NCBI GenBank assembly: GCA_902616675.1 | Contig: CACMTV010000002.1 | Span: 83,146 to 147,145, forward strand | Source of the DNA: an uncultured Pelagibacteraceae bacterium | GTDB taxonomy: Bacteria; Pseudomonadota; Alphaproteobacteria; Pelagibacterales; Pelagibacteraceae | Direction of reading: 5' to 3' | Length of the DNA: 64,000 nucleotides | Shown here: positions 1-11,575 of the stretch, in pieces | Position numbering within the stretch: position 1 is the first letter of the stretch | Layout: each line of letters begins with the position of its first letter | Program-made: the position numbers and the translations under genes | The notes under the pieces: generated by a model | Told to the model about the DNA's origin: nothing | Seen by the model: the letters and a program-made list of their open reading frames with translations, nothing else | Databases searched by the model: none

Positions 1-1380
1 TCTTTAGAATATCTTGAGGGAAGTTTTGCACTAGGTATATTATTTAAAGAACAATCAGATATTATTATTGGAGCTAGACGAGGCAGCCCACTTGCTGTTG
101 GATACTCAAATAATGAAAATTATCTAGGCTCGGACTCATATGCGCTAAAAGCGATGACAAACAAAATTTCTTATTTAGATGACGGTGAAATATGCAAGAT
201 AACAAAAGATAGTGTTGAATTTTTTGATGTTTCAAAAAATAAAATTAATAAAAAGATTTTAGTTTTATCTGAAGACAAAAATGAAGCAAAGTTAGGTGAT
301 TATAAAAATTTTATGTCTAAAGAAATATTTGAGCAACCAACTACTATCAAAAATTGTTTAAACGAATATATAGATAAAATAAGAAATGATATAAATCTTT
401 ATGATTTTCCAATTGACCCAAAAAAAATTAATAAAATATTCCTTGTTGGATGCGGCACTGCTTATCATTCATGCCAAGTTGCTAAATATTGGATAGAAGA
501 ATTAACAGATTTGAATGTAGAAACTGAGGTAGCTTCAGAATTTAGATATAGAAAGATAAGATTTAACCCTAGTACTTTATATATATTTGTTTCTCAGTCT
601 GGAGAAACAGCGGATACAGCAGCAGCTTTAGAAATAGCTAAAAAAAATAATATGAAAACTTGTTCTGTTATTAATGTAGTAGAAAGCTCAATAGCCAGGA
701 ATTCTGATTGGGTTGTCCCTATTCATGCGGGCCCAGAAATAGGCGTAGCATCAACAAAAGCTTTTATAGGTCAAATGTTAGTTTTATATATAATGAGTTT
801 AAAGATATCTAAAATAAGAGGAAATATTGATGACAAAAATTATGTTGAAAAAATTAAAAATCTTAAAAATCTACCTCAAGAAGTAGAGACTTCATTAAAG
901 ACTGAAGAGCTAATTCAAATATTTGCTAAAGATTTTTTATCAGCAAAAGGATCAATGTTTTTAGGAAGAGGGTCATCATTCCCTATAGCATTAGAAGGAG
1001 CATTAAAATTGAAAGAATTATCGTATCTCCATGCTGAAGGATATCCTGCAGGAGAAATGAAACATGGTCCACTAGCTTTGATCGAAGATGGTCTACCTGT
1101 AATTATTTTGGCCCCAAAAGATAAATATTTTGAAAAAACTATTTCTAATATGCAAGAAGTTATAGCAAGAGGAGGAAAGGTTTTATTAATATCAGATAAA
1201 CATGATGAAGTAATAAATGAAAATATAAGATTTAAAATTGAAATGCCTTTTATTGACGAACTTTTAAATCCTTTTTTATTAACCATACCACTTCAATTAT
1301 TAGCTTATCATGTGGCTCTACTAAAAAAATGCGATATTGATAAACCAAGAAACTTGGCTAAATCTGTAACTGTTGAGTAA
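1..1380 (+). CDS. glmS: Glucosamine--fructose-6-phosphate aminotransferase (isomerizing), 5'-truncated by the window edge
   Basis: Frame open from base 1 (SLEYLEGSFALGILFKEQSDIIIGARRGSPLAVGY...), SIS domains, FVSQSGETADTAAAL, C-terminus DKPRNLAKSVTVE typical of GlmS. Confidence 0.97.
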   Translation, partial: SLEYLEGSFALGILFKEQSDIIIGARRGSPLAVGYSNNENYLGSDSYALKAMTNKISYLDDGEICKITKDSVEFFDVSKNKINKKILVLSEDKNEAKLGDYKNFMSKEIFEQPTTIKNCLNEYIDKIRNDINLYDFPIDPKKINKIFLVGCGTAYHSCQVAKYWIEELTDLNVETEVASEFRYRKIRFNPSTLYIFVSQSGETADTAAALEIAKKNNMKTCSVINVVESSIARNSDWVVPIHAGPEIGVASTKAFIGQMLVLYIMSLKISKIRGNIDDKNYVEKIKNLKNLPQEVETSLKTEELIQIFAKDFLSAKGSMFLGRGSSFPIALEGALKLKELSYLHAEGYPAGEMKHGPLALIEDGLPVIILAPKDKYFEKTISNMQEVIARGGKVLLISDKHDEVINENIRFKIEMPFIDELLNPFLLTIPLQLLAYHVALLKKCDIDKPRNLAKSVTVE

Positions 1381-1443
1381 ATTTTCTAATTTAACTATTG
1401 GAAATTTAATCTCTATACTCTATATACATATCACAGGTTGAAT

Positions 1444-2820
1444 ATGAAAAAATGGACATTAAATAGCTGGAGCAAATTTCCCGCAAAACATCTACCTACT
1501 TATGTAGATAAGAAAGAGCTGGATTTAGTTTTAAGTAAAATACAAAAGTATCCGCCACTAGTTTTTGCTGGAGAAACAAGATCTTTAAAAAAAGCGTTAG
1601 CAGAAGTAGTTGAAGGCAAAGCCTTTCTTCTTCAAGGTGGCGATTGTGCAGAAAGTTTTGCAGAATTCCATCCTGACAATATTAGAGATACATTCAAAGT
1701 AATTTTACAGATGTCGCTAGTTTTAACAGCTTCAGCTTCAGTACCAGTCGTTAAAGTTGGAAGAATAGCTGGACAATTTTCTAAACCAAGAAGTGCCCCG
1801 ACAGAAAAAAAAGATGGGAAAGAGTTGCCAAGTTATTTAGGTGACAATATAAATGGAGTAGATTTCAATGAAAAAACTAGAGTTCCAGATGCAAAAAGGT
1901 TATTCAGAGCATACTCACAATCAGCATCAACATTAAACTTATTAAGAGCTTTTTCTCAAGGGGGTTTTGCTGATTTAAGACAAGTTCATTTATGGAATTT
2001 AGGATTTATAAAAGACAAAACTAAAGGCAAATACAAAGAGATTGAAGATAAAATTAGTGATGCTTTAGCTTTTATGCAAGCTTGTGGAATTAATTCTGAT
2101 AATAATAGAAGACTAAGAACTGTTAATTTTTATACTTCTCATGAAGCTCTTTTACTACCATTCGAAGAAGCCATGACAAGAATAGACTCAACTACTGGAG
2201 AGTATCACGATACATCTGCACACTTTGTTTGGATAGGAGATAGAACAAGACAACCAGACGGAGCGCATGTTGAATTTTGCAGAGGTATTAGAAATCCTTT
2301 AGGCTTAAAATGCGGTCCTACTTTAAAGCCAGAGGAACTTGTAAAACTTTGTAATATTCTTAATCCGGATAATGAGCCAGGAAGAATGACCTTGATTTCA
2401 AGATTTGGAGCAGACAACGTAGAAAAATATTTACCTAAATTAATTAAAGTAATTAAAAAAGAGGGATTAAATGTAATATGGTCATGCGATCCTATGCACG
2501 GTAACACAATCAAAGCAGCTACAGGTTTTAAAACAAGACCATTTGATAGTGTTCTAAAAGAAGTGAAAAACTTTTTTGGAGTTCATCAATCCGAGGGAAG
2601 TTATGCTGGCGGTTTACATGTTGAAATGACAGGTCAAGATGTGACCGAATGTACAGGTGGAGCTCAGAAAATTTCCGAAAAAGACCTTTCTAACAGATAT
2701 AGAACACATTGCGACCCAAGATTGAATGCTGATCAAGCACTAGAGTTAGCTTTTCTAATTTCTGATGAAATTAAGAAAAACTCAAAATATTCAAAAAAAA
2801 TTATCCAAGCCGCGTCTTAA
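1444..2820 (+). CDS. aroG: Class II (plant-type) 3-deoxy-7-phosphoheptulonate synthase; ORF track starts 6 nt upstream at a TTG
   Basis: [48 protein letters not shown] motifs of class II DAHP synthase. Confidence 0.96.
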   Translation: MKKWTLNSWSKFPAKHLPTYVDKKELDLVLSKIQKYPPLVFAGETRSLKKALAEVVEGKAFLLQGGDCAESFAEFHPDNIRDTFKVILQMSLVLTASASVPVVKVGRIAGQFSKPRSAPTEKKDGKELPSYLGDNINGVDFNEKTRVPDAKRLFRAYSQSASTLNLLRAFSQGGFADLRQVHLWNLGFIKDKTKGKYKEIEDKISDALAFMQACGINSDNNRRLRTVNFYTSHEALLLPFEEAMTRIDSTTGEYHDTSAHFVWIGDRTRQPDGAHVEFCRGIRNPLGLKCGPTLKPEELVKLCNILNPDNEPGRMTLISRFGADNVEKYLPKLIKVIKKEGLNVIWSCDPMHGNTIKAATGFKTRPFDSVLKEVKNFFGVHQSEGSYAGGLHVEMTGQDVTECTGGAQKISEKDLSNRYRTHCDPRLNADQALELAFLISDEIKKNSKYSKKIIQAAS

Positions 2821-2871
2821 TAATTATTGTAATTATTAAGACATAACCTTAAAAGAGGAAGTGTATTAATT

Positions 2872-3609
2872 ATGGAAGCAAAACAAAGAGCAAAAATTAT
2901 CACTGATTGGATCAACAATTATTGTGAAACTACATCGTTTAATCCTAAATCATTAGTAGTTGGTATTTCAGGAGGTATAGACTCTTCTGTAGTTAGTACA
3001 CTATGCGCAAACACAGGAAGAAAGACAATTGTGTTAACAATGCCAATTAAACAAATAAAATCCCAACATGATTTAAGCTTACAGCACGCAAAATGGCTGA
3101 AAGATAAGTTTAGTAATGTTGAGCATCACTTAATCGAGATGGACAAAATATTTGGATCTTTTTCTCAAGTTTTAAATAACTTTGATAATGAGCATGGATT
3201 TGCAAATTCAAGAGCTAGATTAAGAATGGCAACTCTATATCAAGTAGCAGCAGCCAATTCTGGTATCGTGGTTGGAACAGGGAACAAAGTTGAAGATTTT
3301 GGTGTTGGCTTTTATACAAAATATGGTGATGGGGGTGTAGATATATCTCCAATAGCTGATTGCACAAAAACTCAAGTTTGGGAATTAGGTAAATATCTTG
3401 GAGTTTCAAAAGAAATTATTAATTCTCAACCAACAGATGGATTGTGGGATGATGGAAGAAACGATGTCCAACAATTAGGAATGAGTTATGAAGATCTTGA
3501 AAAGGCTATGGAGAATAAAGATGATCCAAACTATCAGAAATATTTAAAGATAAGAGAAAAAAACTTACACAAGATGAATCCTATACCAGTTTGCAAATTC
3601 AATGAATAA
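2872..3609 (+). CDS. nadE: NH3-dependent NAD+ synthetase
   Basis: SGGIDSS ATP-pyrophosphatase P-loop, GTGNKVEDFGVGFYTKYGDGGVDISPI. Confidence 0.95.
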   Translation: MEAKQRAKIITDWINNYCETTSFNPKSLVVGISGGIDSSVVSTLCANTGRKTIVLTMPIKQIKSQHDLSLQHAKWLKDKFSNVEHHLIEMDKIFGSFSQVLNNFDNEHGFANSRARLRMATLYQVAAANSGIVVGTGNKVEDFGVGFYTKYGDGGVDISPIADCTKTQVWELGKYLGVSKEIINSQPTDGLWDDGRNDVQQLGMSYEDLEKAMENKDDPNYQKYLKIREKNLHKMNPIPVCKFNE

Positions 3610-4954
3610 TTTACAATTAACTAACTCACTTACAAATAAAAAAGAAATTTTTAACCCGATAAATAAAGACAAAGTTTCCTTATATGCATGTGGACCAACC
3701 GTTTATGATAATCCTCATGTTGGAAACGCTCGTGCAATAGTAGTGTTTGATCTTCTTTTCAGAATACTCATTGAGCTTTATGGAGAGAAAAAAATTACAT
3801 ATGTGAGAAATATAACAGACATAGATGACAAAATTATTGAAGCCTCAAAAATTAGAAAAATAGATATTTCAGATTTAACAAAATCTGTAACTAAAAAATT
3901 TCATGAAGATTGCAAGACTTTATTTTGTCTAAATCCTACTAAAGAGCCAAGAGCAACTGAACATGTTGAAGGCATGATTAATATGACAAAAAAATTAATT
4001 GAAAAAAAAGCTGCTTATGAAAAAGAGGGTCATGTTTTCTTTGCAGTAACTTCATTTAAGAAATACGGTGATCTCTCAAACAAAAATCCGGATGATCTTA
4101 AAGCCGGTGCTAGAGTAGAAGTATCAAAACTAAAAAATGATCCTTTAGATTTTGTTCTTTGGAAACCTTCAGATAACAATGAACCAGGTTGGGACTCTCC
4201 GTGGGGAAGAGGTAGACCAGGATGGCATTTAGAGTGTTCAGTAATGAGTGAAAAATATTTAGGTAAAAATTTTGATATACATGGTGGAGGATTAGATTTA
4301 ATTTTTCCACATCATGAAAATGAGATTGCTCAATCTTGCGTTTATAATGGAACAGATAAATTTGCTAACTATTGGGTGCATAATGGTTTTGTAACCATGA
4401 ATAAAGAAAAAATGTCGAAATCGCTTGGCAATATAACAACGATAGAAGAAGCTACCAAAAAATATTCAGGGCAAGTTGTTCGCTTATCTCTTCTAAGCGC
4501 TCAGTATAAACAGCCATTGGATTGGAATAACGACTTACTCATAGAACAATCCAAAACTTTAGATAAATGGTATTCAATGTATTCCTCTGAAGTGAGTGAA
4601 AAAATACCAGATTGCTTTAATGATTTATTAGATGACCTGAATACTCCACTTTATATTTCAAAATTGCATGAGTTATTTCAACAATCACAAGATGGTGATA
4701 AAGATAAAAAAAAAGAATTTAACAAAGCGTGTCGTTTAATTGGCTTATTTAATGAAACTGCTGAAAAAAGAGCTGAATTTAAAAAAAGTAAAGTTAAAAT
4801 ATCTGAAGACAATATATTAAGTAAGATTAAAAATCGAGAAGAAGCTAAAAAAGCTGGCAATTATAAACTTGCTGATCAAATTAGAGATGATTTAAACAAA
4901 GAAGGTATTGATATAAAAGATGAAAAAGGTAAAACGACTTGGAACTATAAATGA
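3602..4954 (+). CDS. cysS: Cysteinyl-tRNA synthetase
   Basis: YACGPTVYDNPHVGNAR (HIGH region), KMSKSLGN (KMSKS), GWHLECSVMS. Confidence 0.97.
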   Translation: MNNLQLTNSLTNKKEIFNPINKDKVSLYACGPTVYDNPHVGNARAIVVFDLLFRILIELYGEKKITYVRNITDIDDKIIEASKIRKIDISDLTKSVTKKFHEDCKTLFCLNPTKEPRATEHVEGMINMTKKLIEKKAAYEKEGHVFFAVTSFKKYGDLSNKNPDDLKAGARVEVSKLKNDPLDFVLWKPSDNNEPGWDSPWGRGRPGWHLECSVMSEKYLGKNFDIHGGGLDLIFPHHENEIAQSCVYNGTDKFANYWVHNGFVTMNKEKMSKSLGNITTIEEATKKYSGQVVRLSLLSAQYKQPLDWNNDLLIEQSKTLDKWYSMYSSEVSEKIPDCFNDLLDDLNTPLYISKLHELFQQSQDGDKDKKKEFNKACRLIGLFNETAEKRAEFKKSKVKISEDNILSKIKNREEAKKAGNYKLADQIRDDLNKEGIDIKDEKGKTTWNYK

Positions 4955-6555
4955 GTAAAGAAAAAATATACATTTTTGATACAACTTTAAGAGACGGTGC
5001 CCAAACTGAGGGAGTTGATTTTTCAGTTGAAGATAAGAATAAGATTGCAAAAATTCTATCTAATATAGGAATAGATTACATAGAAGGTGGTTGGCCTGGT
5101 GCAAATCCTATAGATAATGAATTTTTTGATAAATCTCCTAATCTTGGAAAGTCAAAATTTACAGCTTTTGGGATGACAAAGAAGAATGGAGTTAGTGCAG
5201 ATAATGACCCAAATTTATCTCCGTTAATGAACGCTGATTGTAAAACAGTTTGCGTTGTAGGTAAAACTTGGGATTTTCACGTCAAAACTGCTTTAGGTAT
5301 AAAAAATGAGGATAATTTAAAAAACATTAAAGAAACAGCTAAGCACTTTGTAAAAAACAATAAAGAATTTCTTTTTGATGCTGAGCATTTTTTCGATGGA
5401 TATAAAAATAACCCTAATTATGCACTTGATTGTTTAAAACAAGCTTATGATGAGGGAGCTAGATGGGTAGTTTTATGTGATACTAATGGCGGAACCTTAC
5501 CTAATGAGGTTGGAGAGATAATAAACAAAGTTGCAAAAGTAATTCCAGGAAAAAATTTAGGTATACATGCACACAATGACACTGAAAATGCTGTAAGTAA
5601 TTCTTTAACTGCAGTTTTAGCTGGTGCTAGACAAATACAAGGAACGATAAATGGTTTAGGTGAAAGATGTGGTAATGCAAATTTAATGTCTATTATTCCA
5701 ACACTTTTCTTGAAAAAAACTTTTAGTGATAAATTTGATTTGAATATAAATAAAACGAAACTCTCTTCGCTTACAGAATGTTCAAGATTTTTAGATGAAG
5801 TGCTAAATAAAAAACCAAACAAAAGTATGGCTTATGTCGGGGGATCTGCATTTTCACATAAAGGTGGTTTACACGTTTCAGCTGTAAAAAAAGATCCAAA
5901 AACATACGAACATATAGACCCAAAAGAAGTTGGAAATCACAGAAACATTATTGTTTCAAATCAAGCTGGAAGATCAAATATAATATCAAGACTTGAAAAT
6001 TATGGAATAAAAATTAATTCTAAAGATGCTAAAGTCCAAAAAATCTTAAATGAAGTCAAAGAAAGAGAATTTACTGGCTATTCATACGATGGAGCAGATG
6101 CTTCATTTGAACTTTTAGCAAATAAATTATTAGGTAAGCTTCCTGAATATTTAAAAGTCAAAAGTTATAACGTCAATGTTAAAAAAGATGATAAATTAAA
6201 AACAACAGCAGAAGTCACTTTTATAATTGATGGTAAAGAAATTCACTGCGCAGGAGAAGGTAACGGACCAGTAAACGCATTAGATAACGCAATAAGATCA
6301 AATTTTAAAAAAGTTGAAAAATACTATAAATATTTTTCTGATCTAAAACTTTTAGATTATAAAGTTAGAATTTTAAATACTGGTACAGGTGCTACTACAA
6401 GAGTTTCGATTGAGAGCACGGATAAAACAGGTAAAAGTTGGTTTACTATTGGTGTTTCTCAAAATATTATTGAGGCTTCCTTTAAAGCATTAATAGATAG
6501 TCTGGAGTACAAGTTATTTAAGGAAAAAGCCCCTGCAAATATTCATGAAAAATAG
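4951..6555 (+). CDS. cimA: (R)-citramalate synthase
   Basis: DTTLRDGAQTEGVDFSVEDK, HAHNDTENAV, C-terminal LeuA regulatory-like domain; 534 aa. Confidence 0.92.
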   Translation: MSKEKIYIFDTTLRDGAQTEGVDFSVEDKNKIAKILSNIGIDYIEGGWPGANPIDNEFFDKSPNLGKSKFTAFGMTKKNGVSADNDPNLSPLMNADCKTVCVVGKTWDFHVKTALGIKNEDNLKNIKETAKHFVKNNKEFLFDAEHFFDGYKNNPNYALDCLKQAYDEGARWVVLCDTNGGTLPNEVGEIINKVAKVIPGKNLGIHAHNDTENAVSNSLTAVLAGARQIQGTINGLGERCGNANLMSIIPTLFLKKTFSDKFDLNINKTKLSSLTECSRFLDEVLNKKPNKSMAYVGGSAFSHKGGLHVSAVKKDPKTYEHIDPKEVGNHRNIIVSNQAGRSNIISRLENYGIKINSKDAKVQKILNEVKEREFTGYSYDGADASFELLANKLLGKLPEYLKVKSYNVNVKKDDKLKTTAEVTFIIDGKEIHCAGEGNGPVNALDNAIRSNFKKVEKYYKYFSDLKLLDYKVRILNTGTGATTRVSIESTDKTGKSWFTIGVSQNIIEASFKALIDSLEYKLFKEKAPANIHEK

Positions 6556-7273
6556 TTATGGCTTTGTTTTAATTCAACCACAACTAGGAGAAAATATAGG
6601 TGCGTCTGCAAGGTCATTAAAAAATTTTGGATTTAATAATTTAATTATTACTAACCCAAAATGTGGTTGGCCAAATATAAAAGCCAAAGCTACTTCTGTA
6701 GGTGCTTTTGATATAATAAATAAAACTAAGATATTCAAAAATACTATTTCTGCTATAAAAAGTTTTGATTTAATATTTTCTTTTAGTGCGCGCAAGAGAG
6801 ATATTAATAAAAAACATGTCAGTATGTATAATTTTCTAAAAATTGTAAAAAAACAAAAGAAAAAGAAAATTGGTTTAATGTTTGGTCCTGAGGCATCAGG
6901 ATTATCAAATTTAGATTTGTCTTTTGCAAATTATGTAGTTCAAATTCCTTCATCGCCAAAGTTTAAATCAATGAATCTTTCTCACTCAGTTACATTGGTG
7001 TGTTATGAAATATTTAAATTAAATAACTTTAAATTAATAACACAACCAGATTTCAATAAAGGAATAGGCAAGAAAGGTAAACTTTCATCAATACTTAAGT
7101 TGTTGGTCAATAACCTTGAAAAAAAAAATTTTTTCAAACCTGCTGAAAAAAGAAGTTCAATGATTAAAAACATAAACAACCTATTTTACAGGATGGAGGC
7201 AAATGATAAAGAATTACGTATTTTAGGGAGTTTAATAGGTTCTTTGGGCAAAAATAAAAAAAAGCATAATTGA
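6545..7273 (+). CDS. trmJ: TrmJ/SpoU-family tRNA/rRNA 2'-O-methyltransferase
   Basis: LIQPQLGENIGASARSLKNFG, MFGPEASGLSNLDL SPOUT motifs; overlaps the cimA 3' end. Confidence 0.87.
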   Translation: MKNSYGFVLIQPQLGENIGASARSLKNFGFNNLIITNPKCGWPNIKAKATSVGAFDIINKTKIFKNTISAIKSFDLIFSFSARKRDINKKHVSMYNFLKIVKKQKKKKIGLMFGPEASGLSNLDLSFANYVVQIPSSPKFKSMNLSHSVTLVCYEIFKLNNFKLITQPDFNKGIGKKGKLSSILKLLVNNLEKKNFFKPAEKRSSMIKNINNLFYRMEANDKELRILGSLIGSLGKNKKKHN

Positions 7274-7311
7274 CATTTACCCCCTAAACCTTGTAAACCC
7301 GAGTTCAAATA

Positions 7312-7929
7312 ATGACAAAAAGATTAAAATCAAAACATAAAGTTGATAGAAGACTAAAAGCTAATTTATGGGGCAGACCTAAAAGTCCTTTCAACGTCCG
7401 AGCATACCCTCCAGGTCAACATGGACAGAACAAAAAAGGAAAGCCCACAGATTATGGAATTCAGCTCCAAGCTAAACAAAAATTAAAAGCATATTACGGC
7501 AATATAAATGAGAGACAATTTAGAAACATCTACAGAAAAGCATTATCAAAAAGGGGCGATACATCAGAAAATTTAATAGCTTTACTTGAAAGTAGATTAG
7601 ATACAGTAGTATACAGAGCAAAGTTGGCACCAACTGTTTTTGCCGCAAGACAGTTAATTAATCACGGACATATCAGAGTAAACAAAAAACGAGTAAATGT
7701 TGCTAGTTATCTTTTAAAAGATACAGATCAAATTGATGTAAATGAGAAATCAAAAAAACTTAATGTAATAGATGGTTCAATTCAAAGCAAGGAAAGAGAA
7801 ATACCGGAATACATTCAATTAGACGGTAAAAGTAAATCAGTTAAGTTAGTAAGAATACCAAAATTCTCTGAAGTTCCTTATCCGATCATTATGGAGCCTA
7901 ATTTAGTGATAGAGTACTACTCAAGATAA
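7312..7929 (+). CDS. rpsD: 30S ribosomal protein S4
   Basis: RLKSKHKVDRRLKANLWGRPKSPFNVRAYPPGQHG, S4 domain LESRLDTVVYRAKLAPTVFAARQLINHGHIRVN. Confidence 0.98.
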   Translation: MTKRLKSKHKVDRRLKANLWGRPKSPFNVRAYPPGQHGQNKKGKPTDYGIQLQAKQKLKAYYGNINERQFRNIYRKALSKRGDTSENLIALLESRLDTVVYRAKLAPTVFAARQLINHGHIRVNKKRVNVASYLLKDTDQIDVNEKSKKLNVIDGSIQSKEREIPEYIQLDGKSKSVKLVRIPKFSEVPYPIIMEPNLVIEYYSR

Positions 7930-8247
7930 TTAGATCAACTTTTTTTGTTCAAAAACTTTTTTTAATTCTCCTTTTTCAAACATATCTTTAACAATGTCAC
8001 ATCCTCCAATAAATTCACCTTTTATATATAATTGAGGAATAGTCGGCCAGTCACTGAAGTCTTTAATCCCTTGTCTTAAATTTTGATCCTCTAATACATT
8101 CACTGCTTTAAATTTAACATTTAAATGTTTTAAGATATTTGATACTGCCATTGAGAATCCACACTGAGGAGCATCGGGTGTACCCTTCATAAATAAACAT
8201 ATTTCGTTTTGATTAATTAAGTTTTGTATATTTTCCTTTATGTTCAT
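7930..8247 (-). CDS. grxD: Monothiol glutaredoxin (Grx4/GrxD family); start refined from the ORF track
   Basis: [17 protein letters not shown] with CGFS active site; [19 protein letters not shown]. Confidence 0.95.
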   Translation of the reverse strand: MNIKENIQNLINQNEICLFMKGTPDAPQCGFSMAVSNILKHLNVKFKAVNVLEDQNLRQGIKDFSDWPTIPQLYIKGEFIGGCDIVKDMFEKGELKKVFEQKKLI

Positions 8248-8248
8248 A

Positions 8249-8479
8249 TTATTTTTCTTCTGTGGTAAGTGAGAGAGCGTGTAACTCATTACCCATTTTA
8301 CCCTTTAAAGATTTATAAACTAATTTATGTTGTTCAATTTTATTCATACCTTTAAATATCTTAGATTTAATAGTAGCTGAATAGTGATTATTGTCACCCA
8401 TTAAATCTTTGATCTCTATCGAAGCATCAGGAATTGCTTCTAATATATGTTTTTTTATTTCTTCAACAGTCAGTGCCAT
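8249..8479 (-). CDS. bolA: BolA family protein; start refined from the ORF track
   Basis: [58 protein letters not shown]; adjacent to a CGFS glutaredoxin. Confidence 0.92.
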   Translation of the reverse strand: MALTVEEIKKHILEAIPDASIEIKDLMGDNNHYSATIKSKIFKGMNKIEQHKLVYKSLKGKMGNELHALSLTTEEK

Positions 8480-10658
8480 TAAATTGCTTATACCATTTAT
8501 TGTTAATGTCATAAAGCTCTTTAACACTAATCTTTAATTCTTTATCTAGTTCAAAATATTCTTTTTGAGTAATGCCAATATTGTCGAAATATATATTGTT
8601 ATCTTTAAACAACCTTTCAATCTTGGAGTAATTACTTTTATCAACTTCAATTAAATATCTACTCTGATCTTCACCAAAAAAATACTCAGATAAATTAGAT
8701 AATTTTTTTGGTTTATTAATTTTAACACCAATTTGAGAACTAATTGACATTTCAGCTAAAGCTAAAATAATACCTCCAGTTGATATATCGTGTATTGAAT
8801 TTATTAAGCCAGCATTAATTAGTTTAAGTATCATTTCTCCATTATTTTTTTCATTTAACAGATTTACTTCTGGTGGCATACCTTCATTTAAATTATATAG
8901 TTGATTAATAAAAACACTCTGTTCAAGATGACCAAAAGTTTTTCCTATTACTAATACGTTACTATCAATTTTTTTAAAATGATGATTGAAGATTTTGTTT
9001 AAATTTTTTATTAAACCCACACCACCAATTACCGGAGTAGGATAAATATTATTTTTATTTGTGCCGTTATAGAAAGAAACATTTCCAGAAACTACAGGAA
9101 AGTCCAAAAACTCGCATGCCTGTTTCATTCCTAATATATTTTCTGCAAATTCTCCCATAATTTCAGGATTTTCAGGGTTGCCAAAGTTTAAGCAATTAGT
9201 AATGGCTATAGGTTTAGCGCCTACAGATATAAGATTTCTCCAGCTTTCACAAACGATCTGTTTTCCACCTATTAGAGGATGAGATTTACAATAGTTCGCA
9301 GAAGAGTCAACGGTGACTGCAATCGCTTTATCTTTATTGTGAATTTTAATAATCCCTGCATTTGAACCAGATCTTTGAATTGTGTCTCCCATAACCATTT
9401 GATCATACTGCTCAGTTACCCATTTTTTACTTGAATGATTTGGAGATGATAATATTTTTAAAAAAGCTTCTTCAAATTTTATCTTTTTTAAATCTTTAAC
9501 TTTAATTTTATTTTTATTGAATTTCGTTTTTACCCATTTTCTATCATAAAGTGGGGCTTTAGATGATAGGGCTTCTATCGGAATCGTTGCCACAGTCTCT
9601 TTTTTAAATTTTAACGATAAATTCTTTAACTCTGTTGTTTTTCCAATAACAACAAAGTCCAAATCCCATTTTTGAAAAATATTTTTTGCTTCATCTTCTT
9701 TTCCATCTTCTAAAATTATTAACATTCGTTCCTGACTTTCCGACAACATCATCTCGTAAGGGGTCATTTTTTCCTCTCTACAAGGAATTTTATCTAAATC
9801 TAATTCAATACCCAAATCTCCTTTATGGGCCATTTCAACACTTGAGGAGGTTAAACCTGCAGCGCCCATATCTTGAATTGATATAATTGAGTCTTTTTTC
9901 ATTAATTCCAAACAGGCTTCCATTAAAAGTTTTTCTGTGAAAGGGTCCCCAACTTGTACTGTTGGTTTTTTATCCTCAGAGTTTTCATCAAACTCAGCTG
10001 AGGCCATAGAAGCTCCGTGAATACCATCTCTACCAGTTTTAGATCCAACGTAAACCACAGATTTGTTAATACCTTTAGCTTTAGAGTAAAAAATTTTTTT
10101 TTTATTTACCCAACCGACTGCCATAGCATTAACGAGGATGTTTTCATTGTAAGTACTGTTAAACTTTGTTTCTCCCGCTATCGTTGGTACACCAATACAA
10201 TTACCATATCCTCCAATACCTGAAACGACGCCATTTAAAAGATTTTTTGTTTTTTTATGCTTAGGATCACCGAAATGTATTGAATTTAAAAGAGCAATTG
10301 GCCTTGCGCCCATTGTAAAGACATCTCTCAATATACCTCCTACACCTGTAGCAGCACCTTGGTAAGGTTCAATATAAGAAGGATGATTGTGACTTTCTAT
10401 TTTGAAAACTATCGCATCATCATCACCAATATCAATGACACCTGCATTTTCACCTGGACCTTGAATGACATTTTTATTTTTAATTGGTAGTTTTTTTAGA
10501 TGAATTTTTGAAGACTTGTATGAACAATGTTCATTCCACATTGCTGAAAAAATACCTAGCTCTAAATAATTGGGCTCTCTACTTAATAATTGTTTAATTT
10601 TAGAATATTCTTCCAATTTTAAACCATGTGATTCAACAATGTTATTAGTTATTTTCAT
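8463..10658 (-). CDS. purL: Phosphoribosylformylglycinamidine synthase subunit PurL
   Basis: [75 protein letters not shown]. Confidence 0.98.
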   Translation of the reverse strand: MKITNNIVESHGLKLEEYSKIKQLLSREPNYLELGIFSAMWNEHCSYKSSKIHLKKLPIKNKNVIQGPGENAGVIDIGDDDAIVFKIESHNHPSYIEPYQGAATGVGGILRDVFTMGARPIALLNSIHFGDPKHKKTKNLLNGVVSGIGGYGNCIGVPTIAGETKFNSTYNENILVNAMAVGWVNKKKIFYSKAKGINKSVVYVGSKTGRDGIHGASMASAEFDENSEDKKPTVQVGDPFTEKLLMEACLELMKKDSIISIQDMGAAGLTSSSVEMAHKGDLGIELDLDKIPCREEKMTPYEMMLSESQERMLIILEDGKEDEAKNIFQKWDLDFVVIGKTTELKNLSLKFKKETVATIPIEALSSKAPLYDRKWVKTKFNKNKIKVKDLKKIKFEEAFLKILSSPNHSSKKWVTEQYDQMVMGDTIQRSGSNAGIIKIHNKDKAIAVTVDSSANYCKSHPLIGGKQIVCESWRNLISVGAKPIAITNCLNFGNPENPEIMGEFAENILGMKQACEFLDFPVVSGNVSFYNGTNKNNIYPTPVIGGVGLIKNLNKIFNHHFKKIDSNVLVIGKTFGHLEQSVFINQLYNLNEGMPPEVNLLNEKNNGEMILKLINAGLINSIHDISTGGIILALAEMSISSQIGVKINKPKKLSNLSEYFFGEDQSRYLIEVDKSNYSKIERLFKDNNIYFDNIGITQKEYFELDKELKISVKELYDINNKWYKQFNGTDC

Positions 10659-11335
10659 TAGCTTAAAATACTTGTAAATAATTCAATTCCATCTTCATTG
10701 CTTATTAAATTATCAATCATTCTTTCAGGATGAGGCATCATTCCTAAAATATTTTTTTTATCGTTTAATATGCCAGCTATATTTTCTAAAGATCCATTAG
10801 GATTTGAACTCTCATTAATCAATCCATTTTCACTACAATATTTAAAAGGAATGAGTTCATTATCTTCTAATTCCTTTAAATGATCTTTTTGGGTAAAATA
10901 ATTACCTTCGTTATGAGCTATATTTAAACTTATAATACCATTTTTTTTATAGTTTTTACAAAATTTGTTTGAATTGTTTATAATCTTTAAATGTATATCT
11001 TTTGAAATAAATTTAAGATTTTTATTTCTTAACAATGCTCCTTGAAGAAGACCAGTTTCAATAAGTATTTGAAACCCATTACAAATTCCTAACACAAGAC
11101 AACCGGACTTTGATGCTTTAATGACCTCTTTTAAAATATTTGATTTAGCAGCGATCGCACCAGATCTTAAATAATCTCCATAGGAAAAACCTCCAGGTAT
11201 AACAATTAAATCTGACTTAGGCAGTTCATTTTCTTTGTGCCATACCATGTTGTTTTTGAATTGAAGTTTTGTCAGTGCAGTAGCAATATCTCTGTCGCAG
11301 TTCGAACCAGGAAAAACAATAACTGATGAATTCAT
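10658..11335 (-). CDS. purQ: Phosphoribosylformylglycinamidine synthase subunit PurQ
   Basis: [48 protein letters not shown]. Confidence 0.98.
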   Translation of the reverse strand: MNSSVIVFPGSNCDRDIATALTKLQFKNNMVWHKENELPKSDLIVIPGGFSYGDYLRSGAIAAKSNILKEVIKASKSGCLVLGICNGFQILIETGLLQGALLRNKNLKFISKDIHLKIINNSNKFCKNYKKNGIISLNIAHNEGNYFTQKDHLKELEDNELIPFKYCSENGLINESSNPNGSLENIAGILNDKKNILGMMPHPERMIDNLISNEDGIELFTSILS

Positions 11336-11574
11336 TAAATTTTTTTAATTTTATATTCTTCAATAATTAGATTAACTAAAAGTTTTTTGCACATATCTTC
11401 AACAGCGCTGTAAGCTTTCTTCTCATCCAGTTCATTCAATTCAATTTCAATATATTTTCCTTGTCTTAAATTTTTAAGATTATTTACTCCCATTCCTTCA
11501 AGTGTTTGTTCAATTACTTTTCCCTGAGGATCAAGAACATCTTTCTTTAAAGTTATAATAACTGCAAATTTCAA
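11335..11574 (-). CDS. purS: Phosphoribosylformylglycinamidine synthase subunit PurS
   Basis: DPQGKVIEQTLEGMGVNNLKNLRQGKYIEIEL, 79 aa, next to purQ/purL. Confidence 0.96.
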   Translation of the reverse strand: MKFAVIITLKKDVLDPQGKVIEQTLEGMGVNNLKNLRQGKYIEIELNELDEKKAYSAVEDMCKKLLVNLIIEEYKIKKI

Positions 11575-11575
11575 T

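Noticed and set aside
915-1286. 123-aa antisense ORF inside glmS
   Set aside because: Fully antisense to a strongly supported gene, no recognisable domain; consistent with chance open frames in AT-rich coding sequence.
2205-2513. 102-aa antisense ORF inside aroG
   Set aside because: Mirror frame of a conserved class II DAHP synthase; no independent support.
5445-5822. 125-aa antisense ORF inside cimA
   Set aside because: Antisense shadow of a conserved enzyme, low-information residue composition.
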